Source of the DNA: Opitutus sp.
GTDB lineage: Bacteria > Verrucomicrobiota > Verrucomicrobiia > Opitutales > Opitutaceae
Reading direction: 5' to 3'
NCBI GenBank assembly: GCA_013821985.1
Contig: PNJQ01000003.1
Coordinates: 1-64,000 of the forward strand
Length of the DNA: 64,000 bases
Position numbers and translations under genes: made by a program. This document shows positions 25,792 to 33,971 of this stretch, piece by piece (position 1 is the first letter of the stretch; each line of letters starts with the position of its first letter). The notes beneath the pieces were generated by a model that had not been told where the DNA came from, did no database searches, and saw only the letters and a program-made list of their open reading frames with translations.

Positions 25792-26148
25792 TCAGGCCTT
25801 GCCGTGCAACACATCGGGTGCCTGCTTGCGCTCGTCGTTGCGTCCGTGGACGCGCTTGGCGTGTTTTTCGCGGAGCAGCTTGTCGAGTTTGTCCACGAGG
25901 AGATCGACCGATTTATAAGCATCCTCCGAGGTGGCGGAGGCGATCAGGTCCGGGCCATCGATCTCCACCTGCGCCTTGGCCGTGAACCGCTGTTCGGGTT
26001 CCTTCGTGTCGTGGTGCTCGAGATCCATGCGCACGCGCATGATCTGGGAATTGTGACGCAGGAGGCGTTCGGCTTTCTCGTGCATCGCCTGCTTGAGGGC
26101 GGCGGTGAGGGTAAGATGGATGCCTTGGACGTGGATTTTATCATTCAT
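25792..26148 (-). CDS. hpf: Ribosome hibernation promoting factor (short HPF/YfiA type)
   Basis: A 118-residue protein of the HPF/RaiA family, which binds the 30S decoding region in stationary phase. Landmarks are IHVQGIHLTLTAALKQAMHEK at the start, ERLLRHNSQIMRVRMDLEHH, the central KAQVEIDGPDLIASATSEDA and AYKSVDLLVDKLDKLLREKHAK. It lacks the C-terminal dimerisation domain of long HPF. The tail is His/Lys/Arg-rich. It is monocistronic between a bidirectional terminator and the divergent thioredoxin-like gene. Confidence 0.94.
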   Translation of the reverse strand: MNDKIHVQGIHLTLTAALKQAMHEKAERLLRHNSQIMRVRMDLEHHDTKEPEQRFTAKAQVEIDGPDLIASATSEDAYKSVDLLVDKLDKLLREKHAKRVHGRNDERKQAPDVLHGKA

Positions 26149-26335
26149 AGAGATGAGGGAGGGGATGAAAGGATTAGACAGTAGCCACGTCGCGACGTCC
26201 GTGAAATTACAACTCCGCGGGGCGTTTCAAGGTCGCCTGATTCCGGGAATCGCGCGAGCTGTTATCGGAGGATCGCGGGGTTTTTGTGCTCCAGTCCTCG
26301 CTGGCATAAAAAGTCCGCTCGCGCATCTTACGGGC

Positions 26336-26866
26336 ATGCTCCGTTTCCTGCTCATTGTTGCCCTGTCGTGCGGTGCGCTCGGCCTGCACGCTCAAGTTCC
26401 GCCCGCTGCGTCCGACGCGGCCTCCGCCTCTTCCGCGCCGTTGGAGAAGGAGGTCGCGGAGATCGCCGCCGGTTCGCACGTGACCGTCATTCATTTTTGG
26501 GCGCCGTGGTGCCCGAATTGCCGCGCGGAGATGACGCACGAAGGTTGGACGCGGTTCATCGCGGCCAATCCCGATGTGAAGTTCGTTTTTCTCAATATCT
26601 GGCATCGCGGCATGGATCCGGCGCCGAAACTGAAGGACGCGTTGCTTGGTCCGCAGCACAACCTCACCCTGCTCACGCATCCGAACCCCGTTTCGAAGGC
26701 CGGCCCGGAACGAATGAACACGTTCCTCGGCCTGCCGGTCACCTGGCTGCCGACGACGTGGGTGTTTCGGGATGGCCGGATGCGTTACGCGCTGAACTAC
26801 GGTGAAGTCCGCTTCGAGATGCTGCAGACGCTGGTGAACGACTCGCGCGAGAAGTGGAGTCATTGA
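26336..26866 (+). CDS. Exported TlpA-like thioredoxin
   Basis: A 176-residue periplasmic thioredoxin-fold protein. A Sec signal (MLRFLLIVALSCGALGLHAQ) precedes an Ala/Pro/Ser linker. The active site reads HFWAPWCPNCRAEM, a CPNC redox pair at Cys59/Cys62. The C-terminal cis-proline region is LPVTWLPTTWVFRDGRM. It is expected to keep periplasmic cysteines reduced or to act on a specific partner; none is adjacent. The ATG at 26336 is used because upstream in-frame sequence is not signal-like. Confidence 0.9.
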   Translation: MLRFLLIVALSCGALGLHAQVPPAASDAASASSAPLEKEVAEIAAGSHVTVIHFWAPWCPNCRAEMTHEGWTRFIAANPDVKFVFLNIWHRGMDPAPKLKDALLGPQHNLTLLTHPNPVSKAGPERMNTFLGLPVTWLPTTWVFRDGRMRYALNYGEVRFEMLQTLVNDSREKWSH

Positions 26867-26995
26867 GGGATCCGACAGGGTTCACCCGCGAGGCCTGAAG
26901 GCAGGCGCGACCCCGCGCTCGTTCGCCGCGCGCCGTGGTGCTTTCATGTCGGGCGGCTTGCGGCCCGCGGATTTCCACGACAAGTTGGCGGCTCC

Positions 26996-28813
26996 ATGAC
27001 GACTTCCCGCTGCCTGTCTGCCCTGCTCGTGGCCGTTTCGCTTACCGTTGCCGTGTCGGCCGCGTTCACCGCGGACCAGGTCGCGGCCGAGTCCGCCAAG
27101 GCCAACGCGCTCTTCGAAGGATTCTTCGATGAAAGTGTCGAGCGCAGCCCGATGACGATGACGCAGCTTGGGATGAAGAAAGACTACGACAAATGGGACG
27201 ACTTCTCCGAGGAACGGGCGATCGACAATCTCCGTCTCGGCGTTGCGCAACTCGCCGAACTCAAGCGCACGGTCAATTTCGAGGCGCTCGACGATCAGAC
27301 GAAGGTGAGCTACCGGATGTTCGTCAGCCAGGCGGAGCAGGCGATTGAGGGCTGGCGCTGGCGGAATCACAATTATCCGCTGAATCAGATGTATGGCATC
27401 CATTCGATGGTGCCATCGTTCCTCATCGCATTTCACACGATCGAGAACGTTGCCGAGGCCCAGGCTTACACGGCGCGGTTGAAAGCGATTCCGGCGCTCT
27501 TCGACCAGGCCATCGCAGCCGTGAAGGCCGCCGAAGCCAAGGGCATCGTGCCGCCGAAATTCGTTTTCCCCATCGTGCTCGAGGCGTGCCGCAGCGTAAT
27601 CGCCGGAGCGCCCTTCGACCTGTCCGACAAGAAAAGCGCGTTGTGGGACGACGTCGAAAAGAAGTTCGCCGGGATCAAGGACGCCGACGAGCGCGTGAAG
27701 GCCGAGTTGAAGAGCTTCGCTCGCGCGGCACTGGTCGATAGCGTGCAGCCCGCCTACGAGAAGCTTATCGCCGTCCTCGAAGCGCAGGAAAAAATCGCGA
27801 CGACGGACGACGGGGCGTGGAAATTCCCGCACGGCGCGGAATATTACGACTTCACGCTGCGCAATTTCACGACGACCAACCTGACGGCGAAGGAAATCCA
27901 CGCCATCGGCCTGCGCGAGGTCGCGCGCATTCACGCTGAAATGACGGCGATCAAGGACCGGGTCGGCTTCACGGGCACGCTGCAGGAGTTCTTCGTCCAC
28001 ATGCGCGAGTCGCCGCAGTATTACTACCCGAACACGCCGGAAGGGAAGCAGGCCTACCTCGATCGCGCCACGGGTTTCATCAACGCCATGAAGGCGCGTC
28101 TGCCGGAATTTTTCGGCATCCTGCCGAAGGCCCCGCTCGAATTGCGCAAGGTCGAGCCGTTCCGCGAGGAAGGTTCGGCGGCCGCGTTCTACGAGCAGCC
28201 TGCACCCGACGGTTCGCGGCCCGGCGTCTATTACGTGAACACCTTCGAGATGAAGGGCCTGCCGATCTACGAAATGGAATCGCTCGCCTATCACGAAGCG
28301 ATCCCCGGCCATCACATGCAGATCGCCATCGCGCAGGAACTCGAAGGCATCCCGCGTTTCCGGAAGTTCGGCGGCAACACGGCTTACGTCGAAGGCTGGG
28401 CGCTCTACACGGAGCTGTTCCCGAAGGAATTCGGTTTTTTCACCGATCCCTACATGGACTTCGGCCGACTCTCGTCGGAACTGCTCCGCGCCGCGCGGCT
28501 GGTGGTCGATACGGGAATCCACGCGCAAAAATGGACGCGCGAACAGACGATGGACTGGATGCGCGCCAATTCGCCGTTTCCTGAGCGCGACATTTTTACC
28601 GAGACCAACCGCTACATCGTGAATCCGGGCCAGGCGTGCTCCTACAAGATTGGCATGTTGAAAATTCTCGAGCTGCGCGAACTCGCGAAAAAGGAGCTCG
28701 GAGAGAAATTCAGCCTCCGCGCCTACCACGACGTCGTGCTGAAGGACGGCGCGGTGCCGCTCGATATCCTTGAGGAAAACGTCCGTGCTTGGATTGCGCG
28801 GACGAAGCAATAA
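26996..28813 (+). CDS. DUF885 exported protein (putative metallopeptidase)
   Basis: A 605-residue protein with a signal peptide (MTTSRCLSALLVAVSLTVAV). It matches the DUF885 family throughout. The key motif is AYHEAIPGHHMQIAIAQ (HEAIPGHH at residues 433-440), a zinc-type HExxxxHH site, with a conserved acid downstream in YVEGWALYTE (Glu466). Also typical are YYVNTFEMKGLPIYEMESLA and the late ILELRELAKKELGEKFSL. The family is thought to be periplasmic metallopeptidases or carboxypeptidases, but few are characterised. It is convergent with the hydrolase gene at 28861. Confidence 0.88.
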   Translation: MTTSRCLSALLVAVSLTVAVSAAFTADQVAAESAKANALFEGFFDESVERSPMTMTQLGMKKDYDKWDDFSEERAIDNLRLGVAQLAELKRTVNFEALDDQTKVSYRMFVSQAEQAIEGWRWRNHNYPLNQMYGIHSMVPSFLIAFHTIENVAEAQAYTARLKAIPALFDQAIAAVKAAEAKGIVPPKFVFPIVLEACRSVIAGAPFDLSDKKSALWDDVEKKFAGIKDADERVKAELKSFARAALVDSVQPAYEKLIAVLEAQEKIATTDDGAWKFPHGAEYYDFTLRNFTTTNLTAKEIHAIGLREVARIHAEMTAIKDRVGFTGTLQEFFVHMRESPQYYYPNTPEGKQAYLDRATGFINAMKARLPEFFGILPKAPLELRKVEPFREEGSAAAFYEQPAPDGSRPGVYYVNTFEMKGLPIYEMESLAYHEAIPGHHMQIAIAQELEGIPRFRKFGGNTAYVEGWALYTELFPKEFGFFTDPYMDFGRLSSELLRAARLVVDTGIHAQKWTREQTMDWMRANSPFPERDIFTETNRYIVNPGQACSYKIGMLKILELRELAKKELGEKFSLRAYHDVVLKDGAVPLDILEENVRAWIARTKQ

Positions 28814-28827
28814 GCGGCGCTCGCACG

Positions 28828-28853
28828 GTCGGGCCGGCTACAGCCAGCCCGAC
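28828..28853. repeat. Intergenic hairpin, GGCCGGCTACAGCC type
   Basis: GTCGGGCCGGC-TACA-GCCAGCCCGAC forms an 11-pair stem with one mismatch. It sits between two convergent stops and has no T-tract. It belongs to the same sequence family as the hairpin at 8250. Confidence 0.7.
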
Positions 28854-28860
28854 CTCTCGT

Positions 28861-29814
28861 TCACTTCAGTTCCAACTCGCGCACGAGCCAGGCGGCGCGA
28901 TCTTCGGCGACCGCGGGCAGGTGCATGTCGTGGTCGGTCTCGTAAGTCGCCATCACTTTGCGCGGCAGCGCGGCCGAGTAGTATTCCCAGGCGTGGCGCG
29001 CCGGGACGTAGCGGTCTTTCGACGCGAATTGAAAGAACACCGACTTCGGCGCGAGCTTGGCCGCCCACTCGAGCGGATCGAGCGGACGCAGCAATGCACG
29101 GTAGGCTTCGACCTCGGGCGGCGTGAGCTTGTAGGTAAAGAGATACCAATTGGACATGCGGGGCGTCGGCGCGGCGAACACGAACGTCTTCGCGCGGCCA
29201 TCGAGCGCGCCGGCGATGCTGGCATACATCGCGCCGAAATCGTGGCCGACGACGGCGAGGCGATTCGCGTCCACGCCGGGTTGTGCGACGAGCAAATCGA
29301 GCGCGCGGCGCAAATCGATCACCTGCGCGATGCCGGCGGGCAGGTCGGTCTCGCGCGTGCGGGTTTCCCACCACTTCGGCTGCGACCAGATGCCGTCAAC
29401 GAGCAGTGAGACGACGCCGCGCTGGGCGAGCGCCACGGCTTCGCCGAGGAATTGCGTGCGATTCGTCGTCGCCTTGTCGCCAAACCAATGCACCCAGAGC
29501 ACCGCGGCGTGGGGGCCGGCTGATTCGACTGGCGTCACGAGGTAGGCCGTGACGGGCGATTTCGTGCCCGCGAAAGTGATGTCGCGGATCAACGCCCCAT
29601 CGCGGGTTTCGCGACCAACCTCCGCAAGATTCAGCGGGGCCGACCGGTCGTAGTCGAACAGCGCGGGATCGACGGGCGGGACCGGCGTCGCGGTTGCGGC
29701 GGGAGTGGCCACCGTAGCCGGGCTCGCCGGTGCCGCGGGTGGCGTTTGGCCGGTGGCGGCAGAGTGCAGCAGGCCGGCGAGGGAAAGGAGCAGGACGAGC
29801 GAACGCGTTTTCAT
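28861..29814 (-). CDS. Exported alpha/beta hydrolase with Asp at the nucleophile position
   Basis: A 317-residue protein with a Sec signal (MKTRSLVLLLSLAGLLHSAA) and a long Ala/Thr/Pro linker (residues 25-48). The hydrolase core has an oxyanion region (VLWVHWFGDKA), a nucleophile elbow AVVGHDFGAMYA with Asp192 where esterases have Ser, an acid candidate Asp267 (FASKDRYVP) and His295/His298 (ETDHDMH). G-H-D-x-G elbows are known in haloalkane dehalogenases and epoxide hydrolases, but the overall sequence looks more like the dienelactone-hydrolase/acetylxylan-esterase side. The reaction is therefore uncertain. It starts 91 bp after the SpoU methyltransferase stop on the same strand. Confidence 0.8.
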   Translation of the reverse strand: MKTRSLVLLLSLAGLLHSAATGQTPPAAPASPATVATPAATATPVPPVDPALFDYDRSAPLNLAEVGRETRDGALIRDITFAGTKSPVTAYLVTPVESAGPHAAVLWVHWFGDKATTNRTQFLGEAVALAQRGVVSLLVDGIWSQPKWWETRTRETDLPAGIAQVIDLRRALDLLVAQPGVDANRLAVVGHDFGAMYASIAGALDGRAKTFVFAAPTPRMSNWYLFTYKLTPPEVEAYRALLRPLDPLEWAAKLAPKSVFFQFASKDRYVPARHAWEYYSAALPRKVMATYETDHDMHLPAVAEDRAAWLVRELELK

Positions 29815-29905
29815 GGAAGGCCCGGAGCGTGCCGCCGCGGCGGTTCGCCGCAACGTCCCGCGGCCCACCGGCGTCCACCCCGCGATGTAGCTGTGAAATT
29901 GCGGG

Positions 29906-30733
29906 TCAACCGGCACTGCGGCCGGCCACGCGGCGGAGATTGTCGCACACGATTGCGGCGGCAACGCCGGCGTTGAGCGACTCCGCGCCGCCGAACTTCG
30001 GGATCGTCACGCGCCGCGTGACGCGTGCCGCTACGGCCGGCGAGAGACCGCGACCTTCGCTGCCGATGACCACGACGACGTCGTGCAACGGACCAAGTGC
30101 GTGCACGTCGTCGCCCTCGAGATCACACCCGAGCACGGGCGCGGTGCAGCCGGCGAGCGCGTCGGCGAGCACGACGGTGTGTGTCGCGACGCGCGCGAAC
30201 GAACCCATGCTGGCGTTGATCACCTTCTGCGAGAATAGATCGGCCGAATCCGGCGACAGCACGACGCGATCGAAGGCGAACCAGTCCGCGATGCGTAGCA
30301 GCGTCCCGACATTGCCGGGGTCCTGAATGCCGTCGAGCGCGAGCGTCAGTCCGCGATCGAGCGCGTGCGGCGCGAGTGCCCGTCGTTCCACTTTTCCGAC
30401 GGCGAAGACGGTCGAAGGAGTCGGATAGTGGCTCAGGCGCGCCATTTCGGCGGAAGTGACTAACGTCGCGCGCGGCGGCGTCTGGGCATGCGCCACCCGC
30501 GCCGCATGGGTTGCGGAAGCCGGCGAGGGCGACGCATCTCCCTCAGGTTGTGCATTGTGCTTTCCGGGGCCGGGCCACTCTTCGGTCGCGTAAAGTTCGA
30601 CGAAGGGAAAATGCGCCGCGAGCAATTCCGCGATCACCTTTTCGCCTTCGACGACGAACAGCCCGAGCGCCTCGCGCTGTTTTTTCTCCTGCAGCGAGCG
30701 GAGGCGGGAAATCTCGGCTTTGGTGAGCGGCAT
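29906..30733 (-). CDS. SpoU/TrmH-family RNA 2'-O-methyltransferase
   Basis: A 275-residue RNA ribose methyltransferase with a SPOUT knot. The N-terminal substrate-binding part opens LTKAEISRLRSLQEKKQREA and LFVVEGEKVIAELL. Catalytic domain motifs are LDGIQDPGNVGTLLRIADWF (motif 1), VVVIGSEGRGLSP (motif 2) and IPKFGGAESLNAGVAAAIVC (motif 3). Layout resembles RlmB/TsnR-like rRNA methylases, with an unusually long Ala/Pro insert near residues 58-85. Which rRNA or tRNA base it modifies cannot be told from sequence. The ATG at 30733 gives the family-typical N-terminus. Confidence 0.92.
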   Translation of the reverse strand: MPLTKAEISRLRSLQEKKQREALGLFVVEGEKVIAELLAAHFPFVELYATEEWPGPGKHNAQPEGDASPSPASATHAARVAHAQTPPRATLVTSAEMARLSHYPTPSTVFAVGKVERRALAPHALDRGLTLALDGIQDPGNVGTLLRIADWFAFDRVVLSPDSADLFSQKVINASMGSFARVATHTVVLADALAGCTAPVLGCDLEGDDVHALGPLHDVVVVIGSEGRGLSPAVAARVTRRVTIPKFGGAESLNAGVAAAIVCDNLRRVAGRSAG

Positions 30734-30869
30734 GTCCGCAGCAGAGCAGGCGCTGCCGGCCCGCGCAAACCGGCTTTTCCCACGGCTTGGGCGGGAGAAT
30801 CTCCCGTGCATCGCACCTCGTGCCGCGCTGACTCCTTGCCTCGCGAAGCGCGCGGCGTAACTTCTGGCC

Positions 30870-32156
30870 ATGCGTCGCTGGATGTTTCTTCTCCTCGGCC
30901 CGCTCGGCTTGTTTGCCGCCGATGCGCCGGTCGGAAATGTCATTTTCCTCCATCCGGACGGAACGTCACTCGCCTCCTGGATGGCGACGCGGTTTCTCCA
31001 AGTCGGACCGGCCGGCCAGCTCAACTGGGACCGGCTGCCGCACCTCGCGGTCTACGACGGCCGCATGACCGATGCGCTGAGTGCGAGTTCCAACGGCGGG
31101 GCGACGGTCCATGCGTGGGGCGTGCGGGCGCCGCACGCCGCGTTCGGTTTTCCCGATGCGTCAGCGCGTTCGCTTTCCGGATTTCAGGGTCCGATCATGC
31201 GCGAGGCGCAAGCCGCAGGACGCGCGGTCGGTCTCGTGCAAAGCGGCGCACATTATGAGCCCGGCAGCGCAGTGCATCTGGTGAGCGCGCCGAAACGCGC
31301 GGACGAAGCCCACATCATGGTGGACCTGATTGCCTCTGGCGCCGCGGTGTTGCTCGGCGGCGGCGAGCGCTGGTTTTTGCCCGAAGGCACGGTCGGCCGC
31401 CACGGTCCCGGTCAGCGCAAGGACGGCCGCAACCTGGTCGAGGAGGCCCGGCGCGCTGGCTACACGGTTTTGTTCAATCGCGAGGAGTTGCAGGCGGCCA
31501 CGTCGGCACCGGGCGCGAAATTTCTCGGACTCTTCGCGCACGATCACACTTTCAACGACCGGCCCGAGGAAGAGCTGCGCGCGGCGCAGCTGCCGAATTA
31601 CCAACCGCAGGCACCGACTTTCGCGGAGATGACCGCGTTTGCGTTGCGGGTGCTCGCGGCGCATCCCGGCGGCTTCTTCCTCGTGGCGGAGGAGGAGGGC
31701 ACGGACAACTTCGCCAACAAGAATAACGCCGCCGGCGTCCTCGAAGCGCACGCGCGCGCCGACGCCGGCATCGGCGTCGCGCGGGAGTTTCTCGCCCAAC
31801 ATCCCGACACGCTCGTGGTGGTCGCCGCGGATTCCAATGCGGGCAGCATGACCGTCATGGGCCCACGCGCGGCCACGCTCGATCCGGCGAAGCCGCTGCC
31901 GCCGCGCGACGCCAACGGCGCGCCGATCGACGGACGCGACGGCACGGGCACGCTGCCGTTTGTCGCTCGACCCGATGAAAACGGGCAAGCGTTGCCCTTT
32001 TGGATCTCCTGGGGCGCGAAGGACGACACATCCGGCGGCGTCATCATCCGCGCCGAGGGACTGAACGCCGAGCGTCTGCGCGGCAACGTGGACAATATCG
32101 ACCTTTACCGGCTGATGTATCTCACCCTCTTCGGTCGCGAGCTGCCGCGGAAGTGA
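30870..32156 (+). CDS. Alkaline-phosphatase-like exported protein lacking the usual zinc histidines
   Basis: A 428-residue PhoA-superfamily protein with a signal peptide (MRRWMFLLLGPLGLFAADAP). Recognisable pieces are VIFLHPDGTS (Asp30, metal site), SSNGGATVHAWG where Ser74 aligns by eye with the phosphorylated Ser102 of E. coli PhoA, LVAEEEGTDNFANKNNA (metal Glu/Asp) and VVVAADSNAGSM (Asp of Asp369-His370). By that alignment, Asp101 is Ser and all three zinc histidines (331, 370, 412) are replaced. It may bind other metals, act on another substrate or be inactive. It is divergent from the SpoU gene. Confidence 0.78.
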   Translation: MRRWMFLLLGPLGLFAADAPVGNVIFLHPDGTSLASWMATRFLQVGPAGQLNWDRLPHLAVYDGRMTDALSASSNGGATVHAWGVRAPHAAFGFPDASARSLSGFQGPIMREAQAAGRAVGLVQSGAHYEPGSAVHLVSAPKRADEAHIMVDLIASGAAVLLGGGERWFLPEGTVGRHGPGQRKDGRNLVEEARRAGYTVLFNREELQAATSAPGAKFLGLFAHDHTFNDRPEEELRAAQLPNYQPQAPTFAEMTAFALRVLAAHPGGFFLVAEEEGTDNFANKNNAAGVLEAHARADAGIGVAREFLAQHPDTLVVVAADSNAGSMTVMGPRAATLDPAKPLPPRDANGAPIDGRDGTGTLPFVARPDENGQALPFWISWGAKDDTSGGVIIRAEGLNAERLRGNVDNIDLYRLMYLTLFGRELPRK

Positions 32157-32159
32157 GTA

Positions 32160-32179
32160 GGTCCGGCTTCCGCCGGACC
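32160..32179. repeat. Perfect intergenic hairpin GGTCCGGC-TTCC-GCCGGACC
   Basis: An 8-bp perfect stem 3 bp after the phosphatase-like stop, without a T-tract. It is a variant of the hairpins at 8250 and 28828. Confidence 0.75.
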
Positions 32180-32348
32180 CAAGGTCGGCGTCACCGCGGC
32201 AACGATCGTGCAATCGCTGGCACACGCGCGCCAACGTGACATTTGCGTGACGCGACCGCTCGCGCGTTGACGCGGCGCGCAGGCGCGAGTCCCGTGGCCG
32301 GGTTCATTGCTTGTGTGTGCTGAGGGTAGCTGACGCCGTGTGAGCGTG

Positions 32349-32384
32349 CCGGTTGCGAGGGGTCGCAACCGGTGCGTTCACCGG
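32349..32384 (+). promoter_or_regulatory. Two overlapping, mutually exclusive hairpins in a 5' leader
   Basis: CCGGTTGCGA-GGGG-TCGCAACCGG (32349-32372, perfect 10-bp stem) shares its last four bases with CCGGTG-CGTT-CACCGG (32369-32384), which is followed by CAAATTTT. Only one can form at a time, an attenuator-like arrangement, 58-93 bp before the membrane-protein start. The remaining 170 bp back to the phosphatase-like gene shows nothing else. Confidence 0.4.
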
Positions 32385-32441
32385 CAAATTTTCCGGGCGT
32401 CCGGGGCCATCTGCGGGCTTTTCAACGGGAGCGGGCGGAGT

Positions 32442-33704
32442 ATGTTTCGCCGCATGAAGCGCTTCGCTCCGATCGTCGCCCTGCTGTGTGTGCTCAGTGT
32501 GTTCGCGCTCCCGCTGTGGGCGGCATCGGCCAAGCCCGCGAAGGGCAAGGACGGTGAGGTGCCGAGCGCCGGACTCGAACTCGCCAAGACGGCCACGCAG
32601 ATCACGGGCATCGCGATCTCACCGCTGCTCGGCGTCAGCGCGGTCGGACTCTATCAATGGATGCAGGCCGACACCCCGGAGCAGAAGGCGCGGCTGCCGT
32701 GGTTCGCGAATCCCGCGGTATGGTTGTGCGGCTTTCTCCTCGTCGGTCTCGCGGCGACGAAGGACGCATTTGGCGCGACACTGCCGCCCGGCTGGAAGAA
32801 ACCGCTCGATGTAGCCGACACCGTCGAGAACAAGATCAGCGGGCTCGTCGCGACGGGCGCGGTGATTCCGGTGCTCGTCGCCGCGGCGTCGAAATACATG
32901 GCGGGTTCAGGCAACGCCAGTGCGGCGCTCGACCTCCAATTGCACGGGTTGGCGATGGTGCACTTTGGCGCGATTGATTTCTCGTGGCTGCTCACCATCG
33001 CGCTCGTGCCGCTCGCGATCGCAATGCACATCGTGGTGTGGATCGCCTCGCACGCGATCAACGCGCTCATCCTGCTCAGCCCGTGGGGCGCAGTCGATGC
33101 GGCGTTGAAGGCGTTTCGCACCACTTTGCTCGGAGTGCTCGCGGGACTCGCCTGGATCGATCCGGTGGTGGGTGTGACGCTGGCGGCGATCATCGTGGTG
33201 TTCGCGTGGCTGATTTCCGGGTGGGCGTTCCGCCTGACGGTGTTCGGCACGGTTTTTTGCTGGGACTTTTTCACGCGCCGTCGGAAGCGCTTCGCGCTGC
33301 TCGCGGATGGCAACAAAGTGTTCCTTGGTCGTCGGCTCGACGGGGTGCCGGTGCGGACTTACGGCCGGTTGTGGCAGGCGGCGGACGGGAAGCTGACGTT
33401 CAAGTTCAAGCCTTGGCTTGTGCTCGCGGAGCGGGAAATCGCAGTGCCGCGCGAAGGCATCGTGGTCGGGTGCGGCGTGTTTTACTCGGAGGTGCTCGGG
33501 CACGACGCGAAGACGGACAAGGTCGATACGCTGTTGCTGCTGCCGCCGCGCTACGTCGGGCACGAGGAACTATTCGCGCGCGCCTACAACATCAACGGCA
33601 CGTGCGAGGTCGGCTTGCGCCGCGCGTGGACGTGGTTGAAAGAGACGCTCGGCTTCGGGAAGAAGTCGCGCACTCCGGCGGAACCCGCCCTCGCGACGAC
33701 CTGA
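32442..33704 (+). CDS. Multi-pass membrane protein of unknown function
   Basis: A 420-residue protein with an N-terminal signal-like helix (MKRFAPIVALLCVLSVFALP). Four or more further hydrophobic helices follow: ITGIAISPLLGVSAVGLYQW, WFANPAVWLCGFLLVGLAAT, FSWLLTIALVPLAIAMHIVV and PVVGVTLAAIIVVFAWLISG. After a basic turn (FTRRRKRFALL) comes a soluble C-terminal domain of about 130 residues, probably cytosolic (VFLGRRLDGVPVRTYGRLWQ ... DTLLLLPPRYVGHEELFARA). I do not recognise the family. Start may be ATG 32442 or 32454; GGGCGGAG lies at 32432-32439, better spaced for the second. It may be transcribed with the amphi-Trp gene 24 bp downstream. Confidence 0.75.
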   Translation: MFRRMKRFAPIVALLCVLSVFALPLWAASAKPAKGKDGEVPSAGLELAKTATQITGIAISPLLGVSAVGLYQWMQADTPEQKARLPWFANPAVWLCGFLLVGLAATKDAFGATLPPGWKKPLDVADTVENKISGLVATGAVIPVLVAAASKYMAGSGNASAALDLQLHGLAMVHFGAIDFSWLLTIALVPLAIAMHIVVWIASHAINALILLSPWGAVDAALKAFRTTLLGVLAGLAWIDPVVGVTLAAIIVVFAWLISGWAFRLTVFGTVFCWDFFTRRRKRFALLADGNKVFLGRRLDGVPVRTYGRLWQAADGKLTFKFKPWLVLAEREIAVPREGIVVGCGVFYSEVLGHDAKTDKVDTLLLLPPRYVGHEELFARAYNINGTCEVGLRRAWTWLKETLGFGKKSRTPAEPALATT

Positions 33705-33728
33705 GTTGGGCGACCCTTTGTTTCAACC

Positions 33729-33971
33729 ATGCGCAAACGAGACCTCGAAAAGAACTATTCCGTGCGAGCCTTCGCGGCCAAGCTGCGTCGTCTCGCGGAT
33801 GCACTGGAAGCGGGTCGCCCCTTCGTGATCGCGGTGGCCGGCGAACGGCTGCGCATTCCCGCGGGCGCGACGTTCAACGTCGAGCATGAACGCGATGCGG
33901 ATGGCGAGGAGCTCGAGTTCCAATTGCTCTGGCGCCGTCCGGCGCGGCGCACCGGTTCCCGCCGCCGGTGA
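33729..33971 (+). CDS. Amphi-Trp domain-containing small protein
   Basis: An 80-residue protein consisting of one amphi-Trp-type domain. The pattern is a basic N-terminus (MRKRDLEKNYSVRAFAAKLR), a helix LRRLADALEAGRPFVIAVAG, then the strands ERLRIPAGATFNVEHERDAD and a final GEELEFQLLWRRP ending in the single Trp typical of the family. The C-terminal tail is Arg-rich. Members are often encoded beside other small cytosolic or redox proteins; function is undefined. Its stop overlaps the start of the PucC-like gene (GTGA), so translation of the two is probably coupled. Confidence 0.75.
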   Translation: MRKRDLEKNYSVRAFAAKLRRLADALEAGRPFVIAVAGERLRIPAGATFNVEHERDADGEELEFQLLWRRPARRTGSRRR

